Source of the DNA: Saccharopolyspora rectivirgula DSM 43747
Lineage (GTDB): Bacteria > Actinomycetota > Actinomycetes > Mycobacteriales > Pseudonocardiaceae
Length of the DNA stretch: 64,000 nucleotides
Assembly: GCF_000497205.1 (NCBI RefSeq)
Contig: NZ_AYJW01000008.1
Coordinates: forward strand, 1 to 64,000
Direction: 5' to 3'
Below the pieces are notes generated by a model, which ran no database searches, was not told where the DNA came from, and was given only the letters and a program-made list of their open reading frames with translations. Numbering within the stretch: position 1 is the stretch's first letter; each line of letters starts with the position of its first letter. The translations under genes and the position numbers were made by a program. Positions 9,798-18,125 of this stretch are shown here, piece after piece.

Positions 9798-10385
9798 ATG
9801 TCCGACGACCGCAACACCGTCATCCCGTTCTCCGGTTCGCCGGACCTGAGCGGGCCTCACCCTCGGACTACGGTTACTTCCATGGAACGCAGCGCGCAGG
9901 CCCTCGGGCGGGCTCTGGTGGTCGTGGTGGACGACCGGGTCGCCCAGGGGGAGCACGAGGACACCTTGGGGCCGCTGGTCACCGAGCTGCTGGAGGAAGC
10001 GGGTTTCATCGTCGACGGCACGGTCGCGGTGGCCGGGGAGGCGGTCGCCATCCGCAACGCGCTGAACACCGCGGTCATCGGTGGTGTCGACGTGGTGATC
10101 ACGGTGGGCGGCACCGGGGTGTCCCCGCGGGACGTCACCCCGGACGCCACCGCCGGTGTCCTCGACCGCCCGATTCCCGGGATCGCCGAGGCCCTGCGCG
10201 CTTCCGGGCTGGCCGCCGGCTCGGTGGAGGCCGGTGTCTCCCGAGGCCTGGTCGGTGTTTCCGGCAGTACGCTGGTGGTGAATCTGGCGGGTTCCCGCGC
10301 CGCGGTGCGGGACGGGATGGCAACCCTCACGCCGTTGGTCGCGCACGTCATCGAGCAGTTGTCGGGGCTGGAAGAACCCGCTTGA
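9798..10385 (+). CDS. moaB: MoaB/Mog-family molybdopterin-binding protein (MoaB2-like)
   Basis: A 195-residue protein whose last ~165 residues form the molybdopterin-binding fold: GRALVVVVDDR, TVGGTGVSPRDVTPDAT and SGSTLVVNLAGS are characteristic. Enzymes of this fold adenylylate molybdopterin, but the actinobacterial MoaB2 located next to pepD has no settled role. ATG 9798 has a good site (GGAGAG, 5 nt spacing) but adds 28 residues before the family start; ATG 9882 (MERSAQ) would match the mycobacterial length. The gap to pepD is 99 bp on the same strand. Confidence 0.85.
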   Translation: MSDDRNTVIPFSGSPDLSGPHPRTTVTSMERSAQALGRALVVVVDDRVAQGEHEDTLGPLVTELLEEAGFIVDGTVAVAGEAVAIRNALNTAVIGGVDVVITVGGTGVSPRDVTPDATAGVLDRPIPGIAEALRASGLAAGSVEAGVSRGLVGVSGSTLVVNLAGSRAAVRDGMATLTPLVAHVIEQLSGLEEPA

Positions 10386-10454
10386 TCCGAGGCCGGTGGC
10401 GGCGCGCGCCGCGGCCAGCGGGTGTGGGAGACGTGGGTCGAGCTGAGGAGGACT

Positions 10455-10637
10455 GTGCGGGACGGGCGGCCGGACAGGCCGGGTTCGAAGCGGAGCAAGA
10501 AGCGGCCGAGCATCGCCGAGATCTTCGGTGACGTGCTCCCGGACACCACGTCCGATGATCGGCCCGACCCCGGTGGCCAGCAGGAGATGGAGCGCTGGTA
10601 CCGCGAGAACCGGCCACCGCACCACGATCCCCGGTGA
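10455..10637 (+). CDS. small basic hypothetical protein
   Basis: A 60-residue protein with a basic N-terminus (RPGSKRSKKRP), then IAEIFGDVLPDTTSDD and a WYREN C-terminus. The sequence is non-repetitive with sensible composition, so it looks genuinely coding. It probably starts at GTG 10455 after AGGAGG; GTG 10422 is the alternative. I believe similar short proteins follow moaB in related actinobacteria, but cannot name a family. It is convergent with the SAF gene, 15 bp away. Confidence 0.6.
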   Translation: MRDGRPDRPGSKRSKKRPSIAEIFGDVLPDTTSDDRPDPGGQQEMERWYRENRPPHHDPR

Positions 10638-10652
10638 AGCTGCCGCGGCCGG

Positions 10653-11108
10653 CTAGCGCAAGGTCACCGTCAACCGGCCGCTCATCGCGGCGGCTGCGAC
10701 CTCGGCGGCTTGCTGCTCCGGCAGGCGCACCACGATCGCCGGTTCGCCCGGGTCGGTTCGATCGATCTCGACGACGCGGGCTTTCCTCGCCAGCACCGGG
10801 CTGTCGCGACCGGCCCCCGGGGTGGTGAGCACGTCCACCGCGGCGCCGGGGAACAGCATGCGCGCGGTCGCCGGATCAGCCAGGCGCAGCAGCACCGAAG
10901 CTCGTTCGGCGGCAGGTTCGCCCCGGGGCGGTGCTTCAGCTCTGCCGCCCGGCGGCCACAGCGCTGCCGCGCAGCCCAGCAGCAGCAAGAGCACGGCGAG
11001 CACCCGGCGCAGCACCAACAGCTTGGCCGCCTGCCCCGCCAGGGCGATTCGCACCCGCTCCAGCAGCGTGGTGTCGAGACGGATTTCCCCGTGTCGATGG
11101 GCAGCCAT
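10653..11108 (-). CDS. SAF-domain membrane protein (CpaB/RcpC-like)
   Basis: A 151-residue protein with one TM at about residues 34-52 and a periplasmic part with a SAF-like beta-clip (ADPATARMLFPGAAVDVL). Full-length CpaB proteins in Flp pilus assembly are longer, and no pilus genes are nearby, so a pilus role is uncertain. AGGAGG precedes ATG 11108. Single-TM SAF proteins at this place, between moaB and fmdB, are usual in actinobacteria as far as I recall. Confidence 0.72.
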   Translation of the reverse strand: MAAHRHGEIRLDTTLLERVRIALAGQAAKLLVLRRVLAVLLLLLGCAAALWPPGGRAEAPPRGEPAAERASVLLRLADPATARMLFPGAAVDVLTTPGAGRDSPVLARKARVVEIDRTDPGEPAIVVRLPEQQAAEVAAAAMSGRLTVTLR

Positions 11109-11281
11109 CGGTTCCTCCTGCCGTGGTCGGGTTCAGTGCGGACCCGACGCTAAGCGGCGATGCCACCGGGAGGGCAGGAGCAGGGACTGCTGCTGTGGAC
11201 AGCTGCGCCGGTTGTGGACAATTGCCGGAATGAAAATCGCCGGTGCCGCGGGACCCGGCGATTTCGCGGTGGTGCTCCGGC

Positions 11282-11530
11282 TCAGGAGGCCTTCGCCGAG
11301 GTCTCCGACGAAGAGCTGGACGAGGACGAGGAGCTCGAGGAGCTGCTGGAGGACGCGCGGCTGTCGGTGCGGTAGAAGCCGCTGCCCTTGAACACGATCC
11401 CCACCGCGTTGAACAACTTGCGGAGCCGGCCGTGGCACTCCGGGCACTCGGTCAACGAGTCTTCGCTGAAGGACTGCACCGCCTCGAAGCGGTGGTCGCA
11501 CTCGGTACAGGCGTACTGGTAGGTGGGCAC
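11282..11530 (-). CDS. FmdB-family zinc-ribbon protein with poly-Ser tail
   Basis: An 82-residue protein. Residues 1-40 are the FmdB zinc ribbon with CTEC and CPEC pairs (MPTYQYACTECDHRFE...). The tail has a run of 16 Ser followed by ETSAKAS. The Ser codons are mixed (tcc, tcg, agc and others), so the run looks selected at protein level and is not a simple DNA repeat. GTG 11530 follows GGAGG at 8-nt spacing. Function unknown; regulatory roles proposed for the family are not well established. Confidence 0.8.
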   Translation of the reverse strand: MPTYQYACTECDHRFEAVQSFSEDSLTECPECHGRLRKLFNAVGIVFKGSGFYRTDSRASSSSSSSSSSSSSSSSETSAKAS

Positions 11531-11629
11531 GACCGGAACCTCCGACTTCGTGTCTGGATTGGCACTCTCACAGGTTGAGTGCTAACACGATAATGCGTCA
11601 CGTTCGTGCCCAGCGCAATTACGGGTGCA

Positions 11630-12229
11630 TCACACCGGCAGCGCCCGCACCCCGAGCTTCGGGGTCACCACCGCGGTCATCCGCACGTCGTGCGGTTCCG
11701 CGGGGAGTTCCTCGACGAATTCGTCGTCCCGGACCACGCCGATCAACACCGCCTGCGGTGCGGCCAGCGGCAGCGAGCGGTCGTAGTAACCGGCCCCGCG
11801 TCCCAGGCGAACCCCCGAGCGGTCCACCGCCAGCGCCGGCACCAGCAGCGCCTGCGCCTGGGCGATCGCTTCGGGGCCGAGCCGCTCCCCGGTCGGCTCC
11901 AGCAGGCCGAACCGAGCCCGCTGCAGCGATTGGCGACCGGTGTAGACCGCCCAGTCCAGCGGGGCGTCGTCCGAGGCGACCACCGGCAGCAGCACCCGGC
12001 ACCCCTGCTCCTGCAGGCCGTCCAGCAGCTTCGTCGACCCCGGCTCCCCCTTCACCGGGACGTAGGCCCCCACCGAGCGGATGGCGCGTTCCCGAGCCCA
12101 CTCCACCAGAGCCGAGATCAACGCATCGTTTTCGACCGAACGTGTGGTTTCATCGAGCTCACGGCGCCGTTGCAGCAGAGCACTGCGCCATTCGGCTTTC
12201 CCTTCGGAAGTTTCTCCCAACCAGCTCAC
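11630..12229 (-). CDS. 5-formyltetrahydrofolate cyclo-ligase
   Basis: A 199-residue enzyme that converts 5-formyl-THF to 5,10-methenyl-THF with ATP. Family marks are the N-terminal KAEWRSALLQRRREL, ARFGLLEPTG and the nucleotide loop GVRLGRGAGYYDRSL. The start is taken as GTG 12229 (MSWLGETS), because longer starts would run into the divergent galU gene 37 bp away. Gene order 5-FCL / divergent galU matches mycobacteria. Confidence 0.88.
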   Translation of the reverse strand: MSWLGETSEGKAEWRSALLQRRRELDETTRSVENDALISALVEWARERAIRSVGAYVPVKGEPGSTKLLDGLQEQGCRVLLPVVASDDAPLDWAVYTGRQSLQRARFGLLEPTGERLGPEAIAQAQALLVPALAVDRSGVRLGRGAGYYDRSLPLAAPQAVLIGVVRDDEFVEELPAEPHDVRMTAVVTPKLGVRALPV

Positions 12230-12266
12230 AGCCTCACTGTAGGGTTGCCCGCTAGGCTCCGGGGTT

Positions 12267-13169
12267 ATGAGCAGCCCGACAAGCACGTCTCCAGCTTTCC
12301 GGACCGCCGTAGTGCCTGCCGCCGGCCTGGGCACCCGGTTCCTGCCGACCACCAAAGCGGTGCCCAAGGAACTGCTGCCGGTCGTGGACACTCCCGGGAT
12401 CGAACTGGTGGCGGCCGAAGCGGCCGAAGCCGGTGCGCAGCGCCTGGTGGTGGTGACCGCGCCGGGCAAGGAGGGCATAGCGAAGTACTTCCAGCCGGAC
12501 CCGGCGTTGGAGGAAACGCTGCAGAAGCGGGGCAAGGCCGCCTTGCTGGAGAAGGTCCGCCGGGCGCCGGCTCTGATCGGGGTGGAAACCGCCGTCCAGC
12601 AGGAGGCGTTGGGCCTGGGGCACGCGGTGGGCTGCGCGGAACCGCAGCTCGCCGACGACGAGGACGCGGTGGCGGTGCTGCTGCCCGACGACCTGGTGCT
12701 CCCCAGCGGTGTCCTCAAGCGAATGTCCGAAGTGCGCGCCCGTCACGGCGGCACCGTGCTGTGCGCGTTCGACGTGCCGCGGGAGCAGATCTCCGCTTAC
12801 GGGTCCTTCGACGTGGAGGACACCGGGGAAGCGGATGTGAAGCGGGTGCGGGGGATGGTGGAGAAGCCAGCCCCGGAGGAAGCGCCGTCCACTTTGGCGG
12901 CCGTGGGCCGGTATCTGCTGGATCGAGCGGTCTTCGACGCGTTGAAGCGGATCGGACCCGGTGCCGGAGGTGAGCTGCAACTTACCGATGCCGTAGCGTT
13001 GTTGATCTCGGAGGGACATCCAGTGCACGTGGTGGTCCACCGCGGTGGGCGACACGACTTGGGAAATCCTGGTGGTTTCCTCAAAGCTGCGGTGGACTTC
13101 GCGTTGGAAGATCCCGAGTACGGGCCGGAATTGCGGGACTGGCTCGTCGAACGGATGAGCAGGAACTGA
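12267..13169 (+). CDS. galU: UTP-glucose-1-phosphate uridylyltransferase
   Basis: A 300-residue enzyme that makes UDP-glucose from UTP and glucose-1-phosphate. The nucleotide loop AAGLGTRFLPTTKAVPKE (near residue 17), the KEGIAKYF region, and the metal/base features around LLPDDLVL are present. Length fits bacterial GalU. It begins a plus-strand run with glp, rimJ and sepX, as in Corynebacteriales. UDP-glucose produced here is also a substrate of the GalT at 7.3 kb. Confidence 0.93.
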   Translation: MSSPTSTSPAFRTAVVPAAGLGTRFLPTTKAVPKELLPVVDTPGIELVAAEAAEAGAQRLVVVTAPGKEGIAKYFQPDPALEETLQKRGKAALLEKVRRAPALIGVETAVQQEALGLGHAVGCAEPQLADDEDAVAVLLPDDLVLPSGVLKRMSEVRARHGGTVLCAFDVPREQISAYGSFDVEDTGEADVKRVRGMVEKPAPEEAPSTLAAVGRYLLDRAVFDALKRIGPGAGGELQLTDAVALLISEGHPVHVVVHRGGRHDLGNPGGFLKAAVDFALEDPEYGPELRDWLVERMSRN

Positions 13170-13219
13170 GGCCGCGCGCCAGCCGGTCCGGCTCGGGCAC
13201 GCGGGAGAGGTCAACAGCC

Positions 13220-14443
13220 ATGAAGTCAGTGGACGAGCAGCTGGCGCGCGTACTGACAGCCGCTGTCCGCCCCGTGCCGGTGCGGGTGGCGATCTCAGAA
13301 GCGCAGGGTTTGCTGTGCGCTGAAGAAGTGACCGCCGACAGGGCGTTGCCGGACTTCGACCAGGCCGCGGTGGACGGCTACGCGGTGCGCAGCGTCGACG
13401 TGCAATCGGCAGCGCAGGAGTCCGTGGCGCTGCCGGTGGTGGGGGAAACACCGGCGGGAGCCCGCCAGGCCCGTCGACTGCAGCCGGCGCAGGCGGTGCA
13501 CGTGGAGGCGTCCGCGCCGTTACCGACCTTGGCCGACGCGGTGGTGCCGGTGGCCTACACCGAGGAGCAGAGCGGCAAGGTGGTCGTTCGGCAGCCGGTG
13601 CCTTCCGGTGCTTTCGTCCGGCGCGCCGGCGAGGACGTGCAGCCGGGGGACGTCGCGGTGCACCGGGGGATGCCGATCGGCCCCGCGCAGCTGGCCATGC
13701 TGGCCGCGATCGGCCGCAGCCAGGTGCTGGTGCACCCGCGGCCGCGGGTGTCGATCATCTCGGTCGGGGAGGAGCTGGTCGACCTCAACGAGCGGCCGGG
13801 CACCGGGCAGACCTACGACGTGAACTCCTACGCCCTGGCGGCCGCCGCCCGCGAAGCCGGTGCCGAGGTCACCCGGGTCGGGATCGTGCCGACGGATTCG
13901 CGCCGGTTGCGGGAAGTCGTGGAGGGGCGCCTGCTGCTGTCGGAGGTCGTGGTGATCGCCGGCGGTGCCGGCGGGGCCGCCGGCGAGCGGGTCCGGGCCG
14001 CCCTGGCCGAGCTGGGGCGGTTGGAGATCACCCGGGTGGCGATGCACCCCGGGTCGGTGCAGGGGTTCGGTCGGCTGGGCCCGGACCAGGTCCCGACCTT
14101 CATCCTGCCCAGCAGCCCCGTGAGCGCCCTGGTCGTCTTCGAGGTCTTCGTCCGGCCGCTGATCAGGTTCGCGCTGGGCAAGACCAACCCGCACCGGCGC
14201 ACCGTCACGGCCAGCACGCTGTCCCCGATCTCCTCCACCAAGGGGCGGCGGGGGTTCCTGCGCGGCCAGCTGCTGCGCGACCCGGACACCGAGACCTTCC
14301 TGGTGCAGCCGCTGGGAGATTCGGAATCGCACTTGCTCGCCCCGTTGGTTGAGGCAAACTGCCTCATCGTGGTCGACGAAGACATCACGGACATCCCCGT
14401 CGGAGAAGACGTGCCGGTCAGATTCCTGTCGCAGCGATCGTGA
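13220..14443 (+). CDS. glp: gephyrin/MoeA-like divisome protein Glp
   Basis: A 407-residue MoeA-fold protein, normally annotated as molybdopterin molybdotransferase. It keeps the N-terminal DQAAVDGYAV (48-57). Two catalytic regions are altered. The usual GGVSxGxxD of the molybdopterin domain reads GGAGGAAGERVR (248-259), without the Ser and Asp. The usual LPGNPVSA reads LPSSPVSA (296-303). In Corynebacterium such a paralogue, Glp, encoded beside galU, rimJ and the membrane receptor GlpR, acts in cell division. The same neighbours occur here, so a divisome role is more likely than cofactor synthesis. GAGAGG precedes the ATG. Confidence 0.82.
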   Translation: MKSVDEQLARVLTAAVRPVPVRVAISEAQGLLCAEEVTADRALPDFDQAAVDGYAVRSVDVQSAAQESVALPVVGETPAGARQARRLQPAQAVHVEASAPLPTLADAVVPVAYTEEQSGKVVVRQPVPSGAFVRRAGEDVQPGDVAVHRGMPIGPAQLAMLAAIGRSQVLVHPRPRVSIISVGEELVDLNERPGTGQTYDVNSYALAAAAREAGAEVTRVGIVPTDSRRLREVVEGRLLLSEVVVIAGGAGGAAGERVRAALAELGRLEITRVAMHPGSVQGFGRLGPDQVPTFILPSSPVSALVVFEVFVRPLIRFALGKTNPHRRTVTASTLSPISSTKGRRGFLRGQLLRDPDTETFLVQPLGDSESHLLAPLVEANCLIVVDEDITDIPVGEDVPVRFLSQRS

Positions 14444-14450
14444 TACGCCG

Positions 14451-15116
14451 ATGTGCCCCGCGCAGCTCGAGGACTTCTCCGTCAGCCGCCACCCGGGGTG
14501 GCCGGCGCGGCTCGGCCCGCTGATCACCGCCCGCGGCAGGGTCGAGCTGCGGCCACCCCGGCTGCGGGACGGTGGGGCGTGGAGCCGCGCTCGGCTGCGG
14601 GATCGGGCTTACCTGCAGCGCTGGGAGCCGACGGCGGTCGGCAGCTGGCAGGAGCGCAACGCGGTGACGGCGTGGCCGGCCCAGTGGGCGGCGCTGCGCG
14701 GGATGGCGCGGCGCGGGCACGCGGTTCCGTTCGTGGTGCTGGTGGACGGCGAGTTCGCCGGGCAGCTGACGGTCGGCAACATCGTTCGCGGCGCCTTGCG
14801 ATCGGCTTGGGTGGGGTATTGGGTGACCGAGGCGCTGTCGGGAGGTGGGGTGGCCACCGCGGCGGTGGCGCTCACCGTGGACCACTGCTTCGGCCCGGTG
14901 GGGCTGCACCGGCTGGAGGCCACGGTGCGCCCGGAGAACTCGGCGAGCGTTCGGGTGCTGGAGAAGACCGGGTTCCGCCGGGAGGGGTTGTTCCGCCGGT
15001 ACCTCGATGTGGAGGGCGACTGGCGGGACCACTACGTGTACGGGTTGACCGCTGAGGAGCTCCCGCACGGCGCGGTGTCGGAATTGGTCAAATCCGGGCG
15101 GGCCCGGAGGCCTTGA
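14451..15116 (+). CDS. rimJ: RimJ-type GNAT N-acetyltransferase
   Basis: A 221-residue GNAT protein with the RimJ/RimL acetyl-CoA fold: GYWVTEALSGGGVATAAVAL for the pyrophosphate loop and HRLEATVRPENSASVRVLEK for the downstream helix. RimJ-type enzymes acetylate protein N-termini, classically of a ribosomal protein; the substrate here is unknown. It starts 7 bp after glp stops and lies between glp and sepX, as in related genomes. ATG 14451 is used; no strong Shine-Dalgarno is seen, consistent with coupling. Confidence 0.8.
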   Translation: MCPAQLEDFSVSRHPGWPARLGPLITARGRVELRPPRLRDGGAWSRARLRDRAYLQRWEPTAVGSWQERNAVTAWPAQWAALRGMARRGHAVPFVVLVDGEFAGQLTVGNIVRGALRSAWVGYWVTEALSGGGVATAAVALTVDHCFGPVGLHRLEATVRPENSASVRVLEKTGFRREGLFRRYLDVEGDWRDHYVYGLTAEELPHGAVSELVKSGRARRP

Positions 15117-15377
15117 TCGGCGAGAGCTTGATCACCTGGATCGGGGTCTGCGGTGGCGCGGTGGCGGGCGGAAGATCATTCTTTTTTGCTGTAAAGATCA
15201 TCGGCGAGATCTGAATGGCCCCCGGAGGATGCATCCGTTCGGAGTAATATCGCTCATTTTTATTCGGAGCGGAACCAATTGATTACGGCGTGGCTCCAAG
15301 ACAGCGGCGGCGGATGTGGCTAGCGTTGCTTTGGCGCGCTCGTGTGCTGCCTGTGGCCAAGGGGGAGGTGGCGAGGC

Positions 15378-16160
15378 ATGGGGAGCTCACTGATCTTCGC
15401 TGCGCTGGCAGCGGCTTGGCTGGCCGTCTTAGTCCCGATGTTCGCCAGGCGTCGGCAGGAGGTCTCCAAGACCGCTGACACGGTGTTGGCGGCTCGAGTG
15501 GTCCGGCGCGGTGGCGAAGCGAGGGGGAGGGCCACGAAAACCAGGAGAGAGGGGGCGGTCGCGATGTCCGATGCGGACCGGGAGGACGCCATCGAGGAGC
15601 ACGAGCTGGCTGGCGAGCACGACTCCGAGTCCCGCCGGCAGGTGCACAGTGCTGATACCCGTGCTGGTCGGCGCTACCGGCCTGGGCGCGGCGGCTTCGA
15701 CCCGGAGGCCGCGGCCATCGCTGCGCACGCCAAGTACATCCGCCGGCAGCGGATCGTGCTGGCCATGTTGATCGCGGTGGTGGTCACCGCGGCGTTGGCC
15801 GCGCTGGTGTGGTCGCCGCTGTGGTGGGTGCACGGCGCGGTGGACTTGAGCCTCGCCGGTTATCTGACGTACCTGCGGCGGCAGGTCAAGATCGAGCAGG
15901 ACATCCGCAACCGGCGGCTGGCCCGGCTGAACGGGGAGCGCAGGCCGCGGCCGGAGCCCGTCGAGCCCGAGTACGAGGACGAGCCGGAGGAGCGGCGGGA
16001 GCCGGTTGCCGCGCAGGACGACGTCGCGGTGCGTCGCGCTGCGGGGCGCGCTCCGGCCATGCCGTGCGCGGTTCCGCTGGAGATCGACGACGAAGACCCC
16101 ATGTTCGACGAGCTGGAAGAGCACACCTGGGAGTCCTACCGGCGGGTGGCCGGCGAGTAG
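15378..16160 (+). CDS. sepX: divisome membrane protein SepX/GlpR
   Basis: A 260-residue protein. TM1 is at 3-22, a basic linker follows, then a conserved FDPEAAAIAAHAKYIRRQR segment, TM2 (~125-145) and TM3 (~147-166), and an acidic Glu/Pro-rich C-terminal tail (~180-260). This matches SepX of Streptomyces and GlpR, the membrane receptor of Glp in Corynebacterium. The tail would be the partner-binding region. It completes the galU-glp-rimJ-sepX block. GGAGG lies upstream of ATG 15378. The 261-bp gap before it contains an AT-rich stretch (about 15180-15280) that may hold its own promoter. Confidence 0.8.
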   Translation: MGSSLIFAALAAAWLAVLVPMFARRRQEVSKTADTVLAARVVRRGGEARGRATKTRREGAVAMSDADREDAIEEHELAGEHDSESRRQVHSADTRAGRRYRPGRGGFDPEAAAIAAHAKYIRRQRIVLAMLIAVVVTAALAALVWSPLWWVHGAVDLSLAGYLTYLRRQVKIEQDIRNRRLARLNGERRPRPEPVEPEYEDEPEERREPVAAQDDVAVRRAAGRAPAMPCAVPLEIDDEDPMFDELEEHTWESYRRVAGE

Positions 16161-16226
16161 CCGACCGCGCTAGGTGGGGGGGTGCTGCGAGTGCTGATCC
16201 TCGGCTTGCTATGCTTACGGCAGCAC

Positions 16227-18077
16227 TCAACAAGGGGCTGTAGCGCAGTTGGTAGCGCGTCTCGTTCGCATCGAGAAGGTCAGGGGTTCGACTCCCCTCA
16301 GCTCCACGTTGGGGTTGTTATTAGAACCCCTGCCTGCGTTGAGGTCTTGGAGCAGGATCTCAACGCCGAATAGCGAGGATGGGCCACCCGATTTGCGGGT
16401 GGCCTTCTTGCTGTTTCGGGGCTGCGGGATGGCCGGTGCGCTCTTGTCGCTGTCGCGCCCGGCGGTTCGCGTGCGCTGGAGGGCGTGGAGCTGCCCGAAG
16501 GGTTCATGGAGATCGCCGTGGGTGATCTCCTCGTCCTCGATGTAGAGGCCGTGGAAGATCGCCTGGTTGAGCAGGCGGCGCTGCTGCTCGGTGCAGCGCC
16601 GGTACAGCTCGTGGGGGTTTTCGAGGAGCTGGAGGCTGGCCTCGATGAGCCGGGCGCTGTCGGTGAGGTCGGCGCTGGCGGTGTCCAGGCGGCTGGTGAG
16701 GTGCTTGCGCTGGCGTTCGATGTTGCGCAGCTTGGCTTTGACCTTGGTTTGCGGCAAGGTGCCGTCGGCTGCGAGGTCGATCAAGTTTTCCTCCTGGGTG
16801 TCGAGTTCGGCGAGCTGACCGGATAGTTGCTTATGCAGCAGTCGTGCGGATTTCTCCTGTTCGCGGATGACGGTGTCGACCTGGGAGCGGACGTCGTCGA
16901 TGAACGCCGGGGTGAAGCGGATGCTGGCGTAGTGCCGTTCCACGGCGTCTTCGACCAGGTCCACGTGGACGTGGGGTGCTTCGCAGGTGCCGTCGCGCTT
17001 GTTGCGGCAGAAGAAGTACAGGTATTCGGTGCCGTGCCGGTTCACGGTGCGCTGGATGATCATCCGCTGGGTGATCCCCGCGCGGCGGCAGCGACCGCAG
17101 AACACCGAGCCCTTGAGGTAGTGGTGGTGCACCCGGCGGCGTTCCTTGGCCGCAGTCCGGGAGTTGAGCCGGTCCTGAACGCGATCGAAGAGGTCTTCGT
17201 CGATCAACGGGTCGTGCCGGCCGCGGATTTCCTCGCCCTTGTAGGTCACATAGCCGAGGTAGTAGCGGTCCCGCAGCATCTGCGAGAGCTTGTTGATCGA
17301 GACCTTCTTCGCCGGGTGCTTGGCGGTAGGGCGGGTGCGCAGGCCACGGTCGTAGAGTTCGTCGGCCAGCTCGTCGAGGGTGTAGTCCCCGGTGTCGTAC
17401 AGCTCAAAGGCGAGCTGGACGAAAGGCGCCCGCTCGTCGTCGACAACGATGGTGCGGATCACGCGGCCTTCGGAGTGGTCGATGTGGTTGAGGTATCCCA
17501 GCCGTGCGCGGCCGATCGTGCCGCCGTTGCGGGCTTTCTGCCCCATCTTGTAGGCAATGTCCACACCGGACTGGCGCGATTGGTACTCGTTGAAGGTAGC
17601 CAGGATGCCGTGCATGAGCTGCCCGACGGGCGAGTCATCGATCGACTCGGTGGCGGACACGAGCGCGACGCCGCGTTTGCGCAGGTCGGCCATGACCACA
17701 GCGTCGTCGTACCGGTTCCGCGCCATACGGGAGAGCTGATAGATGATGATGTAGTCGACGTCGCCCTGGCTGCGCACCCGTGCCAGCATCCGCTGGAACG
17801 CCTCACGCTTGGTCATCTCCGTGGCGGTGCGGCCCGGTTCGACGTACTCGTCGATGACGGTGACGCCGAGGTCCTTGGCCTTGCGCAGGCACGCCTCCCG
17901 CTGGGTCGGGATGGAGATGCCCTCGGGGTCGTAGTCCCGCTTGACCTGCCCGGCCGAGGACACGCGTAGGTAGATCACCGCCCGCGTGCCGGGTTCCACG
18001 TCGTCCGCGGGGTGCTCGACAGGAACAGCGACGTCCTGCTGCAACTCGTCGTAAGAGTCAGCGTATGCGCTGGTCAT
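16227..18077 (-). CDS. large serine recombinase / integrase
   Basis: A 616-residue recombinase. The resolvase catalytic domain (~30-190) has the nucleophile S40 in YLRVSSAGQ and the Arg-rich QLSRMARN helix. A recombinase DNA-binding domain follows, then a zinc ribbon (CGRC ... CRNKRDGTC) and a coiled-coil-like region (~470-540). Such enzymes integrate and excise elements without a host ligase. A good site (GAAGGA) precedes ATG 18077. The last ~25 codons are the antisense of tRNA-Ala, so the stop at 16227 lies in flanking DNA and the C-terminal end of the frame was probably created by integration. Confidence 0.9.
   Translation of the reverse strand: MTSAYADSYDELQQDVAVPVEHPADDVEPGTRAVIYLRVSSAGQVKRDYDPEGISIPTQREACLRKAKDLGVTVIDEYVEPGRTATEMTKREAFQRMLARVRSQGDVDYIIIYQLSRMARNRYDDAVVMADLRKRGVALVSATESIDDSPVGQLMHGILATFNEYQSRQSGVDIAYKMGQKARNGGTIGRARLGYLNHIDHSEGRVIRTIVVDDERAPFVQLAFELYDTGDYTLDELADELYDRGLRTRPTAKHPAKKVSINKLSQMLRDRYYLGYVTYKGEEIRGRHDPLIDEDLFDRVQDRLNSRTAAKERRRVHHHYLKGSVFCGRCRRAGITQRMIIQRTVNRHGTEYLYFFCRNKRDGTCEAPHVHVDLVEDAVERHYASIRFTPAFIDDVRSQVDTVIREQEKSARLLHKQLSGQLAELDTQEENLIDLAADGTLPQTKVKAKLRNIERQRKHLTSRLDTASADLTDSARLIEASLQLLENPHELYRRCTEQQRRLLNQAIFHGLYIEDEEITHGDLHEPFGQLHALQRTRTAGRDSDKSAPAIPQPRNSKKATRKSGGPSSLFGVEILLQDLNAGRGSNNNPNVELRGVEPLTFSMRTRRATNCATAPC
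16234..16306 (+). tRNA. tRNA-Ala (anticodon CGC)
   Basis: A cloverleaf is seen with acceptor GGGGCTG (16234-16240) pairing with CAGCTCC (16299-16305), one G-T. The D-arm contains AGTTGGTAG. The anticodon stem TCTCG/CGAGA encloses TTCGCAT, anticodon CGC. The T-arm is AGGGG-TTCGACT-CCCCT. CCA is not encoded (A16306 then CGT). The gene marks the left border of the island; the integrase gene reads antisense across it. Confidence 0.93.
16338..16364. other. imperfect dyad beside tRNA-Ala, candidate att half
   Basis: GTTGAGGTC (16338-16346) and GATCTCAAC (16356-16364) are inverted with one mismatch around a 9-bp spacer, 32 bp after the tRNA. Serine integrase att sites are imperfect dyads near the int gene, so this is a candidate arm of attL. 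No second copy was found in the window, so the call is weak. Confidence 0.25.
16382..16404. terminator. hairpin downstream of tRNA-Ala
   Basis: GGCCACCCG (16382-16390) pairs perfectly with CGGGTGGCC (16396-16404) around a 5-nt loop, followed by TTCTTGCTGTTT on the plus strand. It fits an intrinsic terminator for the tRNA. It lies within the extended C-terminal part of the integrase frame. Confidence 0.6.
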
Positions 18078-18125
18078 GGCAGTCCTTCGTAATTCCGTGT
18101 GAGCAAAGGGATCTCGTCCAACGGT

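Noticed and set aside
16827-17969. 380-codon plus-strand frame
   Set aside because: Antisense of the serine recombinase, which has clear motifs.
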